A DNA stretch of 64,000 nucleotides from Temnothorax longispinosus (lineage: Eukaryota; Arthropoda; Insecta; Hymenoptera; Formicidae), in assembly GCF_030848805.1 (NCBI RefSeq), contig NC_092358.1:1364001-1428000 (forward strand), read 5' to 3'. Shown here piece by piece: positions 1 to 12,667 of this stretch (its first letter is position 1; every line of letters begins with the position of its first letter). Both the position numbers and the translations under genes were made by a program. The notes under the pieces were generated by a model. It saw only the letters and a program-made list of their open reading frames with translations. It was not told the DNA's origin and made no database searches.

Positions 1-425
1 TTATTTCCGTACAGCGAATGCTATTGATTAAATAAGTAAGTTAGAAAATTTAAGCAAAGAAAGACATAATCCATTACTTTATACCGTAGAAAAATTATTT
101 TATTATAGAAAAATATTAAATATGTTAAGTCTTCTCTTAATTATACTTACAATTAGAAAAATAATTATTTCTCCTTCTCTGCCTCTCTCTCTCTCTCTTC
201 TTTCTGAAATTTAAAATTCTATACTATGGAAGCAACTTCATTTCTATACTGCACCAATAAATCGAAACAAAATGTAATTAACATGAAAAATATCTTTGAC
301 ATTTCGTTGTTCTAAAATATTTTATATTTAATGCCTGAATTTTTCGAGCGGTTCGATTTATATTTCGAAATAAATCTTATTTTATATAATCGTGATAAAC
401 GATTATAATCTACTGGTCACTCGTA
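1..425. other. AT-rich flank upstream of the TRPC gene
   Basis: AT-rich DNA before the first coding exon. It holds a (CT)n run at about 182-199 and no coding exon that I can recognise. It probably contains the 5'UTR or promoter of the channel gene, but no core promoter motif stands out. Confidence 0.4.
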
Positions 426-1838
426 ATGACGGATAATGAGACAATAGCCGGCACAGAGGACGAATTTGAAAATGTAAGATTAAAAAAGATATTGACCCAC
501 AATTTTCTAGCACTCATTTTCTTTTTTCCTTTCTTCTCTCTCTCTCTCTCTCTGCTTAATCTTTTTAATATAAAAAATAAAAATGTAATATAATACAACC
601 CAGGTTTATCTCAAGGTTATTTTATTGCAGCATGCTGGTGTGGCATATCCGCATTTGCAAGAACTCGAAAAAAGGTTTTTCGAAGTTGTCGCTGATGGAA
701 GTGTCACCGAAGTACGGTTATTCCTGGAAAAACATCCAGATTTCAATATAAACGTCATAAATTTCCAAGTGAGTACATAAATTTGTAATTTTTCACGTAA
801 TTCTAAAAGTGTATGAAATATTAATGTGAAAGAAAAGGTATAGATCACTGTACTCAAGCAAGTTGAAGAAACTCATTCGCGCGGAATCAAAAGTATATGA
901 GCTCGTTTCTTGATTTGCAATTAAATATTGATTAAGCACAAGAATGATCAAGGATACTATTTACAAATATCGTTGACGATCTGAAATACTAAATTACATC
1001 ATGATACAATGAGTTTTCCATAAATCACTTGACTTTCTTTTCTATCTGATTCGTTGGACTACCCATGAAGCGGTGCAAACGGTTTCAAACCAAACTCTTA
1101 AACAGCTCATAAAGATTTCCGGATTTATCTTTCTCGTCACCGGCTTTCCGTGAGTCAAACGATACCGCCACTCATGTTAGGATTCACCGAAACGACGAAG
1201 CGTCAAAAGGAGATACGCTTTTCGCATTTTCGATGTTCAGGTCAACTCTGTCAATCTTTTCTTTAAGATCGCCTGGTGTTAGTAATTTAAGATGTTCTAC
1301 CGTTTTGAATTTATACTTGACCTTTGATGCTTAGCAGAAAGAGATTCAAGAAAGATAGGTCGAAGTGCAACTAACGGAGTAATCGTTATCGTTTGCTCTA
1401 ATTGTAATTTATGCTATTAACAAATATCAATGGGTAAATTTTTCATAAAAATTTTCGGAAAAGTTTTTGTACAATTTAATTAAACATTCAGTTATATATA
1501 TCTTAAAGAATCCAACCGTTTCAAAGTCTTTGACAAACTCATGCGGTTTACCCCGTGCAAGAAACGGCGGAACCAATACAGGAAGAAGGGAGACAAAACG
1601 AAGAGAATGAAAGCGATACGAAGTCCAGTTATCTCAGATCTTTACCCTATAAAGGAACACGTACCCCCCGTGGAATGTTTCCTTCATCCATTCGGTCGGC
1701 ATTGGTAATCACCTCAGTGTGCTCCTTTCTCTCTCTCTCTCTCTGAGAGGGTTCCAGAAAAGCGACCAAACTCTCGTTTGACTTTGAGACCGAAATGCCG
1801 AAGCGGCACGAAAAGAGATGGCACGCGAATGGAAGGAG

Positions 1839-1869
<31 letters not shown>

Positions 1870-4800
1870 CAGAAGAGGGAACTCGATGGAAAAAAGAGAG
1901 AAGGAAGCTGCGTGTTCTCCGGCTGTATCTCTAGCCATATTTCAGGCCGTCTTTTTACAAGACAATGGTTTCAACCGAGACCTGATAAAAATTATTCAAA
2001 TAGCCCGACCCGCTGTAAATTCCATATGGGAATTCCCTCGACATCGGGAGCTCTTCCACGATCTACTTGCGTGCCTTGACGCGATCTATAATGCATCAAC
2101 CTCTCTCGATGCGCCAATTCGACCCCGTTATTTTCTGACGGTACTTTTGAGAGTCCCTTTAAACTATCCTTTTTCCCTGTAAAATAGGAATTTGAGATAT
2201 AAAAAATATAAACTTAGCGAGCTTCTCGTAAGAGGATTATCTCACGTTATGAGGCCACACCTCGGTCATTCTGCCGAGTGTTTTCGCTTACCATTCATAC
2301 TTCATACAAAAAAAGAATATGGCAAAAACAAATGATAAACAAATATTTAGCCGGGCGTAAAATCTGGTGGAGTCACGGGTCACGGCATCAAGGGCGGCAG
2401 CTGTCTATTGTCAAGGGACAGCTAACAAGGGCTTTTTGCCGAACATATATCACGGAGTGTTATTGTCGTTAGGCGTGGATGTACACGGATACTCCCAGGG
2501 GCCTGTCGAAAAGCCAAAATATCAGTGAATATTGTGACTGGTGTCGGCGACAACAATGGTGCTGGCCCATTGTTGGGGCCCGCCTCTGTAAACGCACCGC
2601 AGATGGGCGAGAAACGTCGTCGAGCCATTCTTCCTACAAAAAGGGACACGGCCGAGAAAAAGAGTGGAGTCGATAGCCTTCTAAAAGTCGATCTCACTGC
2701 AGGAAGAGGACCGTGGTGGACTCACGACGGGAAGGAATTCCGGGAAAGTTCAGAATTTCGGTCGTTCAACCATTTGTGGCGTACCGCTTCGCGTTTTCTT
2801 AGGCAGATCGCCATTTCCGCAATCGATTATTGACAATTACAGGTAGCAGGGGCAATAGAAACGGAGGGGAAAAAAAACGCCTTCTGAAATTCATCCATTG
2901 TGTCACGTACGCTTCATTTTTCATCTTCTCGCTCCGTTTTCTCTCCTAATTTATAAAGAAGCGAACTTTCCCTGTCAGTCAATAAATGTCAATGGAATGT
3001 TTCATTTTCAGGGCGTTAGTGCGCTGCATATTGCTGTTAACGAGAGAAACTCGGCGATGGTCGAGTATCTGTTGTCTCATTCGGACATCGATCCGGGCGA
3101 CACGCATCTGCACGCAATCAGAGATAATCAAACGAGGATCGCCGCGATGATATTGAATAAGCTGAATGAATTGACGCCGGGCCTCGAATACGCCGGTGTC
3201 ACTCACAGCCCAGATTTCCCAGACGATACAACGCCGCTCGCGGTAGCGGCACAATACGGGCATTTCGAGATGATTGATATGCTCAGATTCCGACGTCACA
3301 TTCTACAGAAACCACATCCGCCTAGTTGTAACTGCGACGAGATTTGCAAGTACGAAATTTAATTTACGAATTTTTTTCATCCAAGTCCAGACCAACGACT
3401 TGAAAATACCGCAATTAAATTGCTTATTCCATTCTTACATTTACCTTTATTTTTTTTCATTGTTATAGACCGGAAAGGGAAAGAAGTGATATCCTGACCA
3501 TAGAAAAAATGAGATTGTTCATGTATAGGGCGATATCGAATCCAGTATACATTTGTCAAACTGAAGAAGACCCGATCTTAAAAGCTTTTCAATTATCGGC
3601 CGAACTTCGTAAAGAAGCTTCATTTGATAAAGAATTCTATCCCGATTACATAGCATTGTCCCATGTTAGTTAAATCTTATTTCTTATTGAAATTTATTGG
3701 ATATATATTAATAATTATTATCAGCAAAATTGTTCATTTCATTACCTAAGGAAGACAGATCTGTAGAAGAGAGGAGACAATAAATTATCTATTATATTAA
3801 TGTATTTTGATGATATATGCGACGTGACAAGATATTATCTGTTGCTCATGAAAAATTAATAATGCACCTAGTTTTATGATAAAGGAGGTGTCCCAATTCG
3901 CCACAGACTTAATCGGATGCGCTCGTACCTCCGAAGAAGTCGAATGTGTATTAAGACAAATCGCTGGTTTCGGTCGTACCTCTAGTTTCGTCTACCCCCG
4001 ACTCTTACTAGCTTTGGATTATGAGCAAAAAACTTTTGTGGCTCACCCGAATGTACAACAGGTATCGTAACAATTGATATTCATGTTAATCTCAATTGAT
4101 ATCGTGTCTTACATTGCTGTAGTTAGTACTAAACGATTTAAAAAAATTCTTATCTAAAATAAAAAAATTAAAATTATTTGTCTTCTATAAATCTCTTAAT
4201 TTTAATAATTTTTTAAATCGGGTTACACAGAATTCATGCTTTACAGTAATTGCTGAAAATTAATTCAGCTTTTCAAGCACGGGCTTAATTTATAAAAGTA
4301 ACTTGCAAGCATCACCACGAAAGTTTTCGCAAATGATTTTGTTTCAGCTTGTCGAGAGCAAGTGGATTGGCACGTGGCACGAATGGAAGGTCAGAAATAC
4401 GTGGCTGAAGTGCTTGACGGTAATTCCACAGATCGGCATGCTACCAATCATAGCACTCGTCGTATTGCTCGCACCGAACTCAAAACGAGCCAAGTTCTAT
4501 GAAATCCCGATTAACAAATTTCTCTCCTCCGTGGCGAATTACCTGATATTTCTCACGTTCGTGTTTTTGCAATCGCGTAGCGACAAAACCGAACAGCTTC
4601 GCGGACCACCCAATACTGGTGCACGTCCAATTACCTCCGGTTAAAATTAGATCTTGGTCAAATAGCTTCTTTTTTTTTTAAGTGAATTTGTCCCTTTAGG
4701 ATACGAATGGATTCTCGCTATTTACGTGATATCGTATGCATTTGCATTTGCTCGACTTTGCATCGTGGACGGTCCAGTTAGATGCTTCAGAACACGTACG

Positions 4801-6670
4801 AATTGGTAAGACGAAAATTAGTTGATAATAAATCGTAATTAACAATGAATTTTAAAAAATTATGTGCAAATTTTCTAATCTAATTAATAATAATAATCTA
4901 ATTAATAATTAATTTATGATCACTTTTTAATATAAATATTTTTCTCGTACAATGCAGGTATGAGCTTGTTATGATCGTATTGTTCATTCTGACGTTTCTC
5001 TTCTGGATAGTTGCCGCAGTAGACGTTAGAATAAATGGTCAACGTGATTTGGAAAGAAAATACTGGCACAGATATGATCCGACTTTGATAGCGGAAGGGA
5101 TATTTTGTATCGCGACTATCATGGCCTTTTTTAAATTATTATTTATCTGCCAGCTAGACTATGATCTAGGACCTTTGCAACTTTCCTTAGTTAAAATGAT
5201 CAGAGACGTTGGCCATTTTGTCGCAATATTCGGTATCATCGTTATGGCATTCACAGTTGGTAAGATCATAGCACATATTAAATTGTGTAAAAAGTTTCTT
5301 TGAATCAGTGGAATAACTGTGAGTAATTTATTTAACAAAAATTTGCGTAATTTCAGCATAACATTATCCCAGAACTTTCCAGGTTAAAAGAATTTGTATC
5401 TGCAAAAGAAAACCAGTTTAAAACAGTTTCAAAAGGCTTTTTGCACAATTCAATATCTTTTTTTATAGCCCAATGTTTTATGAACTTGAGACATTGCTTT
5501 AGGATTGTGCCATCTTTATCAATATTATAATGGAATGGTGCAGACCGATGACGAATCAAAACTGAAGACGGAGCAAGAAAATTCCTTCGTCGACTTCAAG
5601 TCCACACTAAAGACTCTCTTCTGGGCTGTTTTTTGCATGAGTCCTGTAGAAAGTGCCGATGTGATCATCGAAAACCTTCCAGGGGAAAGAGAGTCAGAGA
5701 CAATAATCAATCATCATAGCTTCACCGAATTTATCGGTTATCTTGCTTTCGCCAGTAAGTAACACTATTCCTATCAGTACTGACAATTTATCAAGCCGTT
5801 CTAATAACCTATTCTTCCTATTCTTTAGGTTTTCAATTTATTTCTGTAGTAATCGTTTTGAATATGCTAATTGCGTGTATGGCGAATACCTTCACCAAAG
5901 TGACCGATAACGTTAATGTGGAATGGATCTTTGGTCGAACTGAAGTTAGTGAATTCTTATAAGTACTTACATTTCAACGTTTACGTTTTTGACGCTTTAA
6001 AACAAATTTTTCAAGCTGTGTATTCAATGTAAAAAATGCGATAAATGAGAGAGGCGAATATGAAGTTTAACAAATCGTGGACCATTTATAAATGTCAATA
6101 TCACATGACCGCTCTTTTTTTTCAGGCTTATGTTGATGTCATGCTTACAACTACACTTCCACCTCCATTCTGTATTTTCTCGATTTTCACGGGAATGCGA
6201 CCAGTAGTCGAGTATATGAAAATACTAATTAAACCACCACCTGGCAAACGGGCACGATGGGACTTTATAAATTGTTGCTACATAGTCAGTATATTACTAA
6301 ATCCTAACTGAATTTCACGAAGCAAAAGTACACTTTGCATCGAGCAATCCTTTGTTTCTCTTCATGGCATTTCATTTGTATTTTATTAAAGTATTTATTT
6401 ATAAACATCAATGTTTTCACACACGATCGATTTATGATCAATAAATAAAAGCAGAGACGTACGTTTTGATTTATTTATTCAATCTATATTCCGTTGCAGG
6501 AGGATCTGGAAGAAAAAAAGGACAATCAATTCGCAGAAACCATGACGCAACTGGTGCAACGTTACCTCCGTCAACGCGAAAAGAAAGCAGAAGAAACGGA
6601 CGTGCAAAGGCTAAGAAAAGAATTGATAGAATTCAGCAATATTCTGAAAGAGGCTCTTAGTCCATCTTAA
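426..6670 (+). CDS. TRPC-family cation channel, divergent, 757 aa
   Basis: Twelve exons join in frame: 426-473, 631-768, 3012-3349, 3469-3664, 3885-4061, 4348-4618, 4700-4805, 4958-5259, 5503-5754, 5829-5944, 6126-6284, 6500-6670. Order in the protein: N-terminal ankyrin repeats (residues about 20-175), a TRP_2-type linker carrying the TRPC hallmark KTFVAHPNVQQ (end of exon 5), six membrane segments (about 370-645), a pore helix around LFWAVF and a TRP box read as EWIFGR just after S6. TRPC proteins are non-selective or calcium-permeable plasma-membrane channels, in flies best known from phototransduction. Oddities: the selectivity-filter Asp of fly TRP aligns here with a Pro, and the tail ends about 110 residues after the TRP box, whereas fly TRP, TRPL and TRPgamma exceed 1,000 residues. 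No calmodulin or PDZ tail is seen. The family call is secure; which TRPC subtype it is remains open. The exon 5 acceptor (3884/3885) has a weak pyrimidine tract. Confidence 0.85.
769..3011 (+). other. Large second intron of the TRPC gene
   Basis: A 2.2 kb intron between the first and second ankyrin-coding exons. It contains CT and GA microsatellites (1728-1745 and 1845-1869). Several short open frames occur on both strands, but none has splice borders or family resemblance. The other introns of this gene are roughly 80-680 bases. Confidence 0.6.
1845..1869. repeat. (GA)n microsatellite
   Basis: About 25 bases of uninterrupted GA dinucleotides inside TRPC intron 2. A CT run at 1728-1745 lies about 100 bases away, so the two could pair as a loose hairpin. 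Similar CT runs sit at 182-199 and 534-553. Confidence 0.9.
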
Positions 6671-8290
6671 AAGATATTTCATTGATATTTCATCTCAAAG
6701 AAATATTTCTATATTCGCACCTTTATATTAATTTTTTAATTCTTTACACAGTATGTGTCAGAAAGCGTGATAAGATCTCAATATCTGTAACAAAGATTAA
6801 TTGTTTTTTACTGTATAGAAAATAAGAAATACTTTTTATCAGCACACAATTTTACTAAAATTTTTAGTAAAATGTGCCGTTTTTTTATCTCTCGGAACTG
6901 CCACAATTCTGGAAACGTCTGGGCTTGCAATTTATAAATTTCGCGCATAGTTCGCGTAGCGAAGAATGTTATTTTTACAACATCTTTTTGCATTGAGGGA
7001 TTGCAAAGCTTCGACCCCAGATATCAGTGTTCGACCCTTCATCATAAAATTCCCCGTATGACGAGGCTGAAAATACATCTGTCTCGGACATCTAATATTT
7101 ATATGAAAAAAACACGATCTCTTATATCCCGATATCCATCACGTTTACTCGAAATGTAGCTCTACGTGCGTCTTAATGTAAATATTATGTACAATGTTCA
7201 GGTCCTACGTTATTTAGTTCTTTCTCGTCCGCAATGTTTCTTTTCTCAAATACCTTACGTCCTCTAGGCGACGTGGATTCGGCTTGTTATTTCGTTTTTA
7301 TTTTGATGGTAGCGAAGAGCATACATCCGAGCTGGGTAAAACTCGAGTAGATATACGGATGATCATTTGATCAAGCGAAAGTATCTTGTACATATTTAAA
7401 TTTAAATGTTCTCGGAATCTAAAAATATTTAAAGCAAAAAATTTAAATGCCCAAATATTTAAAGGATGCGCTCTTTGAAATAATTACAATTATAAAAATT
7501 AAGTGTAGAATAAACGGGATATTAATTATAGCAAGGGAAAGGGAAGATTAAGGAACAATATACGCAGAAGTTTGATCGTGTATACGTATATTCATATATG
7601 TTATTTGTATAATCAGATTTACATGCATATACATATATACACTATATGCCATTCGTTTATCGCAAAGTGTTGCAATAAGATTTGGTAAAAATATTCGACA
7701 TCAGTTGTTGATAATGACACTATATTGTACCTATCGGATGTATATAAAATAAACTTTTATTCATATTTCCCATGCATTATACTGTGATGCATGCAACGCA
7801 CGTCTCTTTTGGTAACTTATTATTAAACGTCTGAAGATCTCAATTTATGGAAAATATCATTTCACACGTATCTTCACAAACTACAACAAGATGCTAATTA
7901 TACACAAACTGGAGGATATCTATATTAGAGATAACTCACGCAAAACTTAAAAAAGTATACATAAAAGTAATACGTAGATTTTCTCAAGATTGTATGTATA
8001 TAAACTAAACATTGCAGTAATAAAAATGCAATCAGAAAACCATCAATGTTTCTCATTTTAATCCGAACTTGTTTCAATTTCGCTTGTTTTGGGTTGTCGA
8101 GAACCTGCTCTATCGTCAACCAAATGAAAAAACTAAGAGATATATACTCTTTGTTTTATAAACTTGATTTTATATCTAGATGTTACATAGTACGTCATGT
8201 CAATTTTCCTCTTATAGACATATAAGGATCTAACGAATTCTTCTGAAGGACATTGTGCAACGAGTACCTTTCTCAAAGATGCAGACTTGA
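6671..8290. other. Shared 3' intergenic region of two convergent genes
   Basis: AT-rich DNA between the TRPC stop (+) and the bigmax stop (-). No coding exon is visible. It must hold both 3'UTRs; facing AATAAA signals occur near 7750. Confidence 0.6.
7748..7761. promoter_or_regulatory. Facing poly(A) signals (AATAAA on both strands)
   Basis: AATAAA on the plus strand at 7748-7753 is followed two bases later by TTTATT at 7756-7761, which is AATAAA on the minus strand. This suits back-to-back cleavage of the two convergent transcripts. Another plus-strand AATAAA is at about 7509. Use of either site is inferred. Confidence 0.4.
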
Positions 8291-9238
8291 CTAGCTGATT
8301 TGATTGTTAGCGATTGTGAACTCTCGTAGTACTGAGAGTACTACTTGGCGTAGAGTCTAGGAAATTAATAATAATGACATTTATCAACTTTCATGCATTT
8401 AAGAAAATAAAATGGAGAACGAGCAAAAGATATAGTTGTTTACCTGAGGTTTACAATGTTCCTCCAGCCAACTGAACACGCAACCAGATAATTCCGTAAA
8501 GTTGGCTACAGAAATATTAAACGTTTCGAAAAGGCGATTCATTATTGCCTCGAACTGCAACACAATCATACAATACAAATCATATAATTATAAGGGATCA
8601 TAATTGCGATAATTTCAAAAAGAAAAAACTATTTTCCTTACCACTCGAAACTTCATCTCGTCCGAGACACGCATTTCCGTGTGTCCTGGCTGCGTCTGCT
8701 GTGCTTTGACAATCTGCTCGTAATTTGCCTGCATAATGCGTAACGCAACGACTTCCTTTCTCAGTGCATTACGCTCGTCCTCTTGCTTCTTCTTCTGTTG
8801 CAACAGAAACTGTATGTAATCGATAGATTTTTGAAGCACCGTAGCCTTGGAAATCTTATAGCCCGAGGAGTCCGTATGCTGGCAGGTCGGTACCAAATCC
8901 TGAAGAGAATCGTAACCTTTCTTGATAGCGTCCCGCCTCTTCTGCTCAGCCTGCGTGTGTGCCTCTCTCCTACGCTCTTTGTAGCTTATAGTGGAATTCT
9001 TGTTATCGCTATCTTCATCCTCTGAACAACATATCATTCATTGATTATTATCCATTCGCAATATAGAATATCTGTCAGTGCAAAAAAACGTGCGCTTACC
9101 TGTATTATGAGCGGATGAAGACGGCGTGTTAACCGATCCTGTACTACTACAACGGGAAAAAGTGTACTTCTCTGTAGGACTGGACGGCTCCAGCTTCATG
9201 TCACTGTCCGATCCCATATTACCACTGCTAGCACGCAT
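8291..9238 (-). CDS. bigmax: Mlx / bigmax bHLH-leucine zipper transcription factor
   Basis: Four exons on the minus strand: 9238-9100, 9021-8642, 8554-8444, 8356-8291, giving 231 aa. The basic helix-loop-helix spans about residues 62-119, with the E-box contact residues His68, Glu72 and Arg76 in HTQAEQKRR. The leucine zipper follows to about 150. The C-terminal half matches the Mlx-specific region, with the signature VFSWLEEHCKPQ at the end of exon 3 and TLRQVVLSVLRE in exon 4. Mlx-type proteins are obligate partners of Mondo/ChREBP in the nucleus and bind carbohydrate response elements that control sugar and lipid genes. The start is the first ATG in an exon whose acceptor lies 11 bases upstream. 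The frame stays open through those bases, so an extra upstream coding exon is possible. Confidence 0.88.
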
Positions 9239-9249
9239 CGTTAAGCTAG

Positions 9250-10600
9250 CTGCTTTCAAAAAACAACAAATGCACAATACATTTGAGTTCAAGTACGTGA
9301 TATTGATTATTAAAGATAGAAAAAAATATGGAATTTAATAATGTTAAAACTAATAATTATATATATATATATATACAGTTATTGTATTTTAAAAATGAAG
9401 ATGTGTCAAGTAAACCTAAATGGACAGGATTAAATGAATAAAATATGTTAGATGTGACTGTACACAGAAAACATACTTAAAAATGTTTATAAATAGAAAT
9501 TATCTTAAAAAGCTTGCGTTATTATAAATTTTTCTTTTCTGAGACGACAAATAATACAAGAGTGATCTTACATTACTTACGTTTTGCTGCTTTATTCGTT
9601 CAAGTTAATGCGCAGTCTTATTAGTACTGAGGCTTATCAGCATTATATGATAAATGATGGTTATATAACAACGTAGCGGTCACAGAGTCAGATCTCTTTG
9701 AATGCGACAATATATAGAATATTTACTGTTAAGACTTGAGCCACCTCTCTTTCCTTGCATTTCGTTTGGCACTTTTTTCTATTTTTTTCCCAAATCCTTT
9801 GCATGTACCTACTATCTAATTTTGTGCCTGCTTTTTTTTTACATTTTACAATCTTAATATTAAAGCAATTTTTTATATTTCTTTCGCAATTAAAAAATTA
9901 TTTTTCTATTATTGTTTTGTTCACATTTCTTGAAGACATACTCTTATTTTGAAATAAAAAATTATAGGTACGCCTATAAGCATGCAACTAAAAATAAATC
10001 AGAAGGTACTAGGTAGTGTTTGCAAACGGCTAAACTCCACATAACTGACAACTGACATAACAACGTATACTGTATGTATGTAAACACGAAGCTGCTGCCA
10101 AAGCAATCACGTGGTCGGTTGCGCAGATTCAACTGCGCACAAAAGAAACTTAGGTGGTGGGAGACACGTCCCCCCCTTCGCGATATCTCCAAGCAACAAG
10201 GCTGCGTTCAAAACGGTTATGCAACTGCGTCAAGAGTGAATATCAGGATGCATTCAAGAAGCATGAAGTTGAAACGTCGTCGGGTTGAACTTTGAACCTT
10301 CTCCCGAACGCACCATGATGGCCGAGTGGAATCGTCGATCGCTCTCCGCTCGGAGTTGCGTGTTATTTCACAACCTTCCGAACCGAACGCGACTGTTGTC
10401 GTTGTGTTGTTGTTGTTCCCGAGTGTAGGAAGTGCAGGACAGCGCAGGCGCAGGCAGGGGTAACCAGGAGCCAGGAGCAGGAGCAAGCGTTCTGAAGATC
10501 GTACGACGGGAGAGAACAACAATAGGGAGGAGAGCTTTGTTTCTTTTTTTTTCTCTCTATTTACTTACGGTTCTCGTATCCGTCCTTGTGTACTGAATCT
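9250..10600 (-). promoter_or_regulatory. Upstream region of bigmax with GC-rich promoter block
   Basis: The AT-rich part (with an (AT)n run at 9358-9375) looks like the first, 5'UTR intron. The GC-richer, CpG-dense stretch at about 10100-10560 is the likely promoter. It contains a canonical E-box CACGTG at 10108-10113, a possible Max/Mlx or MITF-type site. No coding exon was recognised. Confidence 0.35.
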
Positions 10601-12000
10601 GCCATGATTGGTCTGGCGCGACACCGACTATTTCTCGCTGAAGGGACAGGGAATCCAAGACGCGCACGTGAAACGCGGTTATAATCGAGAGTCGAGGGAC
10701 GATCGTATGACGGATTGACTCCGAGATAACGTCGGATTCACATGCGTTGAAAAGAAAAATTTGGAATTGTCAAGGCACATCGGACCGCACCAGATTACTC
10801 GGTTACACCCGGTACCCGATCACGACACCGTGAACGATCTCGACGTGTTTGTCTCGTAACGATATCTTTGCGTGGTCTCTACCATCTTGGACAGAAATAG
10901 AAATGGAAACACTAGGGAATAACGCTAGTTCCTTTCAGCCGCGCTACGTTGCACCTTCTGCGCTCAGGTTGAAACATATACCGATTGGAACGAGCGCACG
11001 GTCAATTGAAGGCAATTGAAGGGGCGAAAGAGAATAGAGAGCGCAAAAGAAAGAATACTGATGCATTTGCTCGTCTCATGTCCATTTTTCTCAATGTAGA
11101 TTGACTTTAATCTGAATTTAACTTACTTTTCATCTTTTTCTAATTCTTGGACCTAGACAGAAATAAAAAATTAATCAAATCAAGATTAAAGTTAATTTAC
11201 ATTGATAGAAATGGACATTACTCGCATATCTCCCCCGCATTTTTCTTCTTTCTCCCTCCAGAGCTGAAATGAGCTTATTTCGTGTTAAAAATGAAAAGCG
11301 CTTTGATCGTATTAACAAAACTGTTATAATGAATTCCATATCTCGTTAGCAAATTTGAAAGAAAATTTTTCTTAGTCGTAATGATCGTTTGATCTACTCG
11401 AATTCTACAGATATTAATAAAATTAATAAAATTAAATTAAGAAAGCATAAAACCATTCATTTTATCCCCGAGAACTTCAACTATAATTTCTTTACTATTA
11501 TTTCATAAATTTATATACATGTAAAATATATATTATATATAGATATATTGTTTGATAAAACGTATGGCTTTGAAATTACTTCATGATTATTCATTAAGAG
11601 TATTAATATACATAATACTCATAGAATTAATGACATTAATAAAACATGATTAATAATTAATAAAACTAGATTGAACTGGTGCAAAAAGATGTCGTGTTAT
11701 CAAACTTATTGTCTGTTGTGTTAAAAGAAAATTAAATCAAAATAAGCGAGGATTTAAAATGTTTTGAGAACTACAATGCGTCGATAAAAAAAATTATAAG
11801 TAAACTTTGAGAAATGTTTGGCATGTATCGGACCACGTGGATCAATAAGATCAATTTGCATTTTGTTACGAGTGACAATCAAAATTCAGTAAAGTCATAA
11901 TTGTTGATATACGTATAATGTTCAACAATATAATAAAATAATTAAGTTGGAAATTAATTTTTAGCTCTCCGAGTAATGCGCGCGTGATAGACTGAAGTTA
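10600..12000. other. AT-rich intergenic stretch
   Basis: No coding exons seen on either strand. It contains one MITE-like element (11079-11217) and otherwise unstructured AT-rich sequence. Confidence 0.5.
11079..11217. mobile_element. MITE-like inverted-repeat element, copy 1
   Basis: Two 41-base arms, 11079-11119 and 11177-11217, are reverse complements at 35 of 41 positions and flank an AT-rich centre. The arms begin TGTCCATTT and share a TAGATTNACTTTAATC-type core with the element at 44590-44750. The element is non-coding and about 140 bases long, which fits a miniature inverted-repeat transposable element. No clear target-site duplication could be fixed, so the superfamily is unknown. 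Confidence 0.65.
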
Positions 12001-12304
12001 GAACGATAGATATGTTAAATTATGTTTATTATAAGGTGTATCTAATATATATATTTACAATCGCTTTAATACACGTAAAACCATTTAAGATAATATATCC
12101 GTTATTCCTCGGCGTTACCGCGCACCTCGCCGTAACGCTGGCAAATTGTGTTCCTACATCGTCGTTTTTTTTGTCTCCGTGAAGTGTACACGATTTCGGT
12201 ATCATCATGGGTATTTGTCTATTGTGTACCTGAGGCAAGGACCGTTGCTTGCATTAAATACGCTTGCAGATAGCAAGGCTTCGGGGTGGAGCGAGTAATT
12301 CCAC

Positions 12305-12362
12305 GATATATGTATATATATGTATAAATATATATATACACACACATATACATATATATATC
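12305..12362. repeat. Compound (AT)n/(AC)n microsatellite
   Basis: Tract of alternating TA, TG and CA dinucleotides. Confidence 0.85.
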
Positions 12363-12625
12363 CTTCTTTCCTCCCATTCGTTTCCCTTCCCCTCCCCCGC
12401 GCGCGCGCACAGCACTTCTCTACCGTCTAGAAAAATTATTCTACTCCTAATTCGCATATTCACTGTTATACTCGATCGTACGTCTAACTTAGATCCATAA
12501 TATGCGTAGTACACGGTTCTACATTTGTATCGTTTCGGGGACGGATTATGTCGGAAAGCCGAGAAAGAGAGAGGAGCGTGAACTGTTTGAGACGGTGTCG
12601 TGTAGAAGACGCCGTCGAAGGTGTT

Positions 12626-12667
12626 ATATTATATGTAATATATCATGTATTATATTACATATAATAT
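12626..12667. repeat. AT-rich palindrome, 17-base arms
   Basis: Arms 12626-12642 and 12651-12667 are perfect reverse complements around an 8-base spacer. Arms made almost only of A and T are prone to arise by chance or slippage. Confidence 0.8.
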
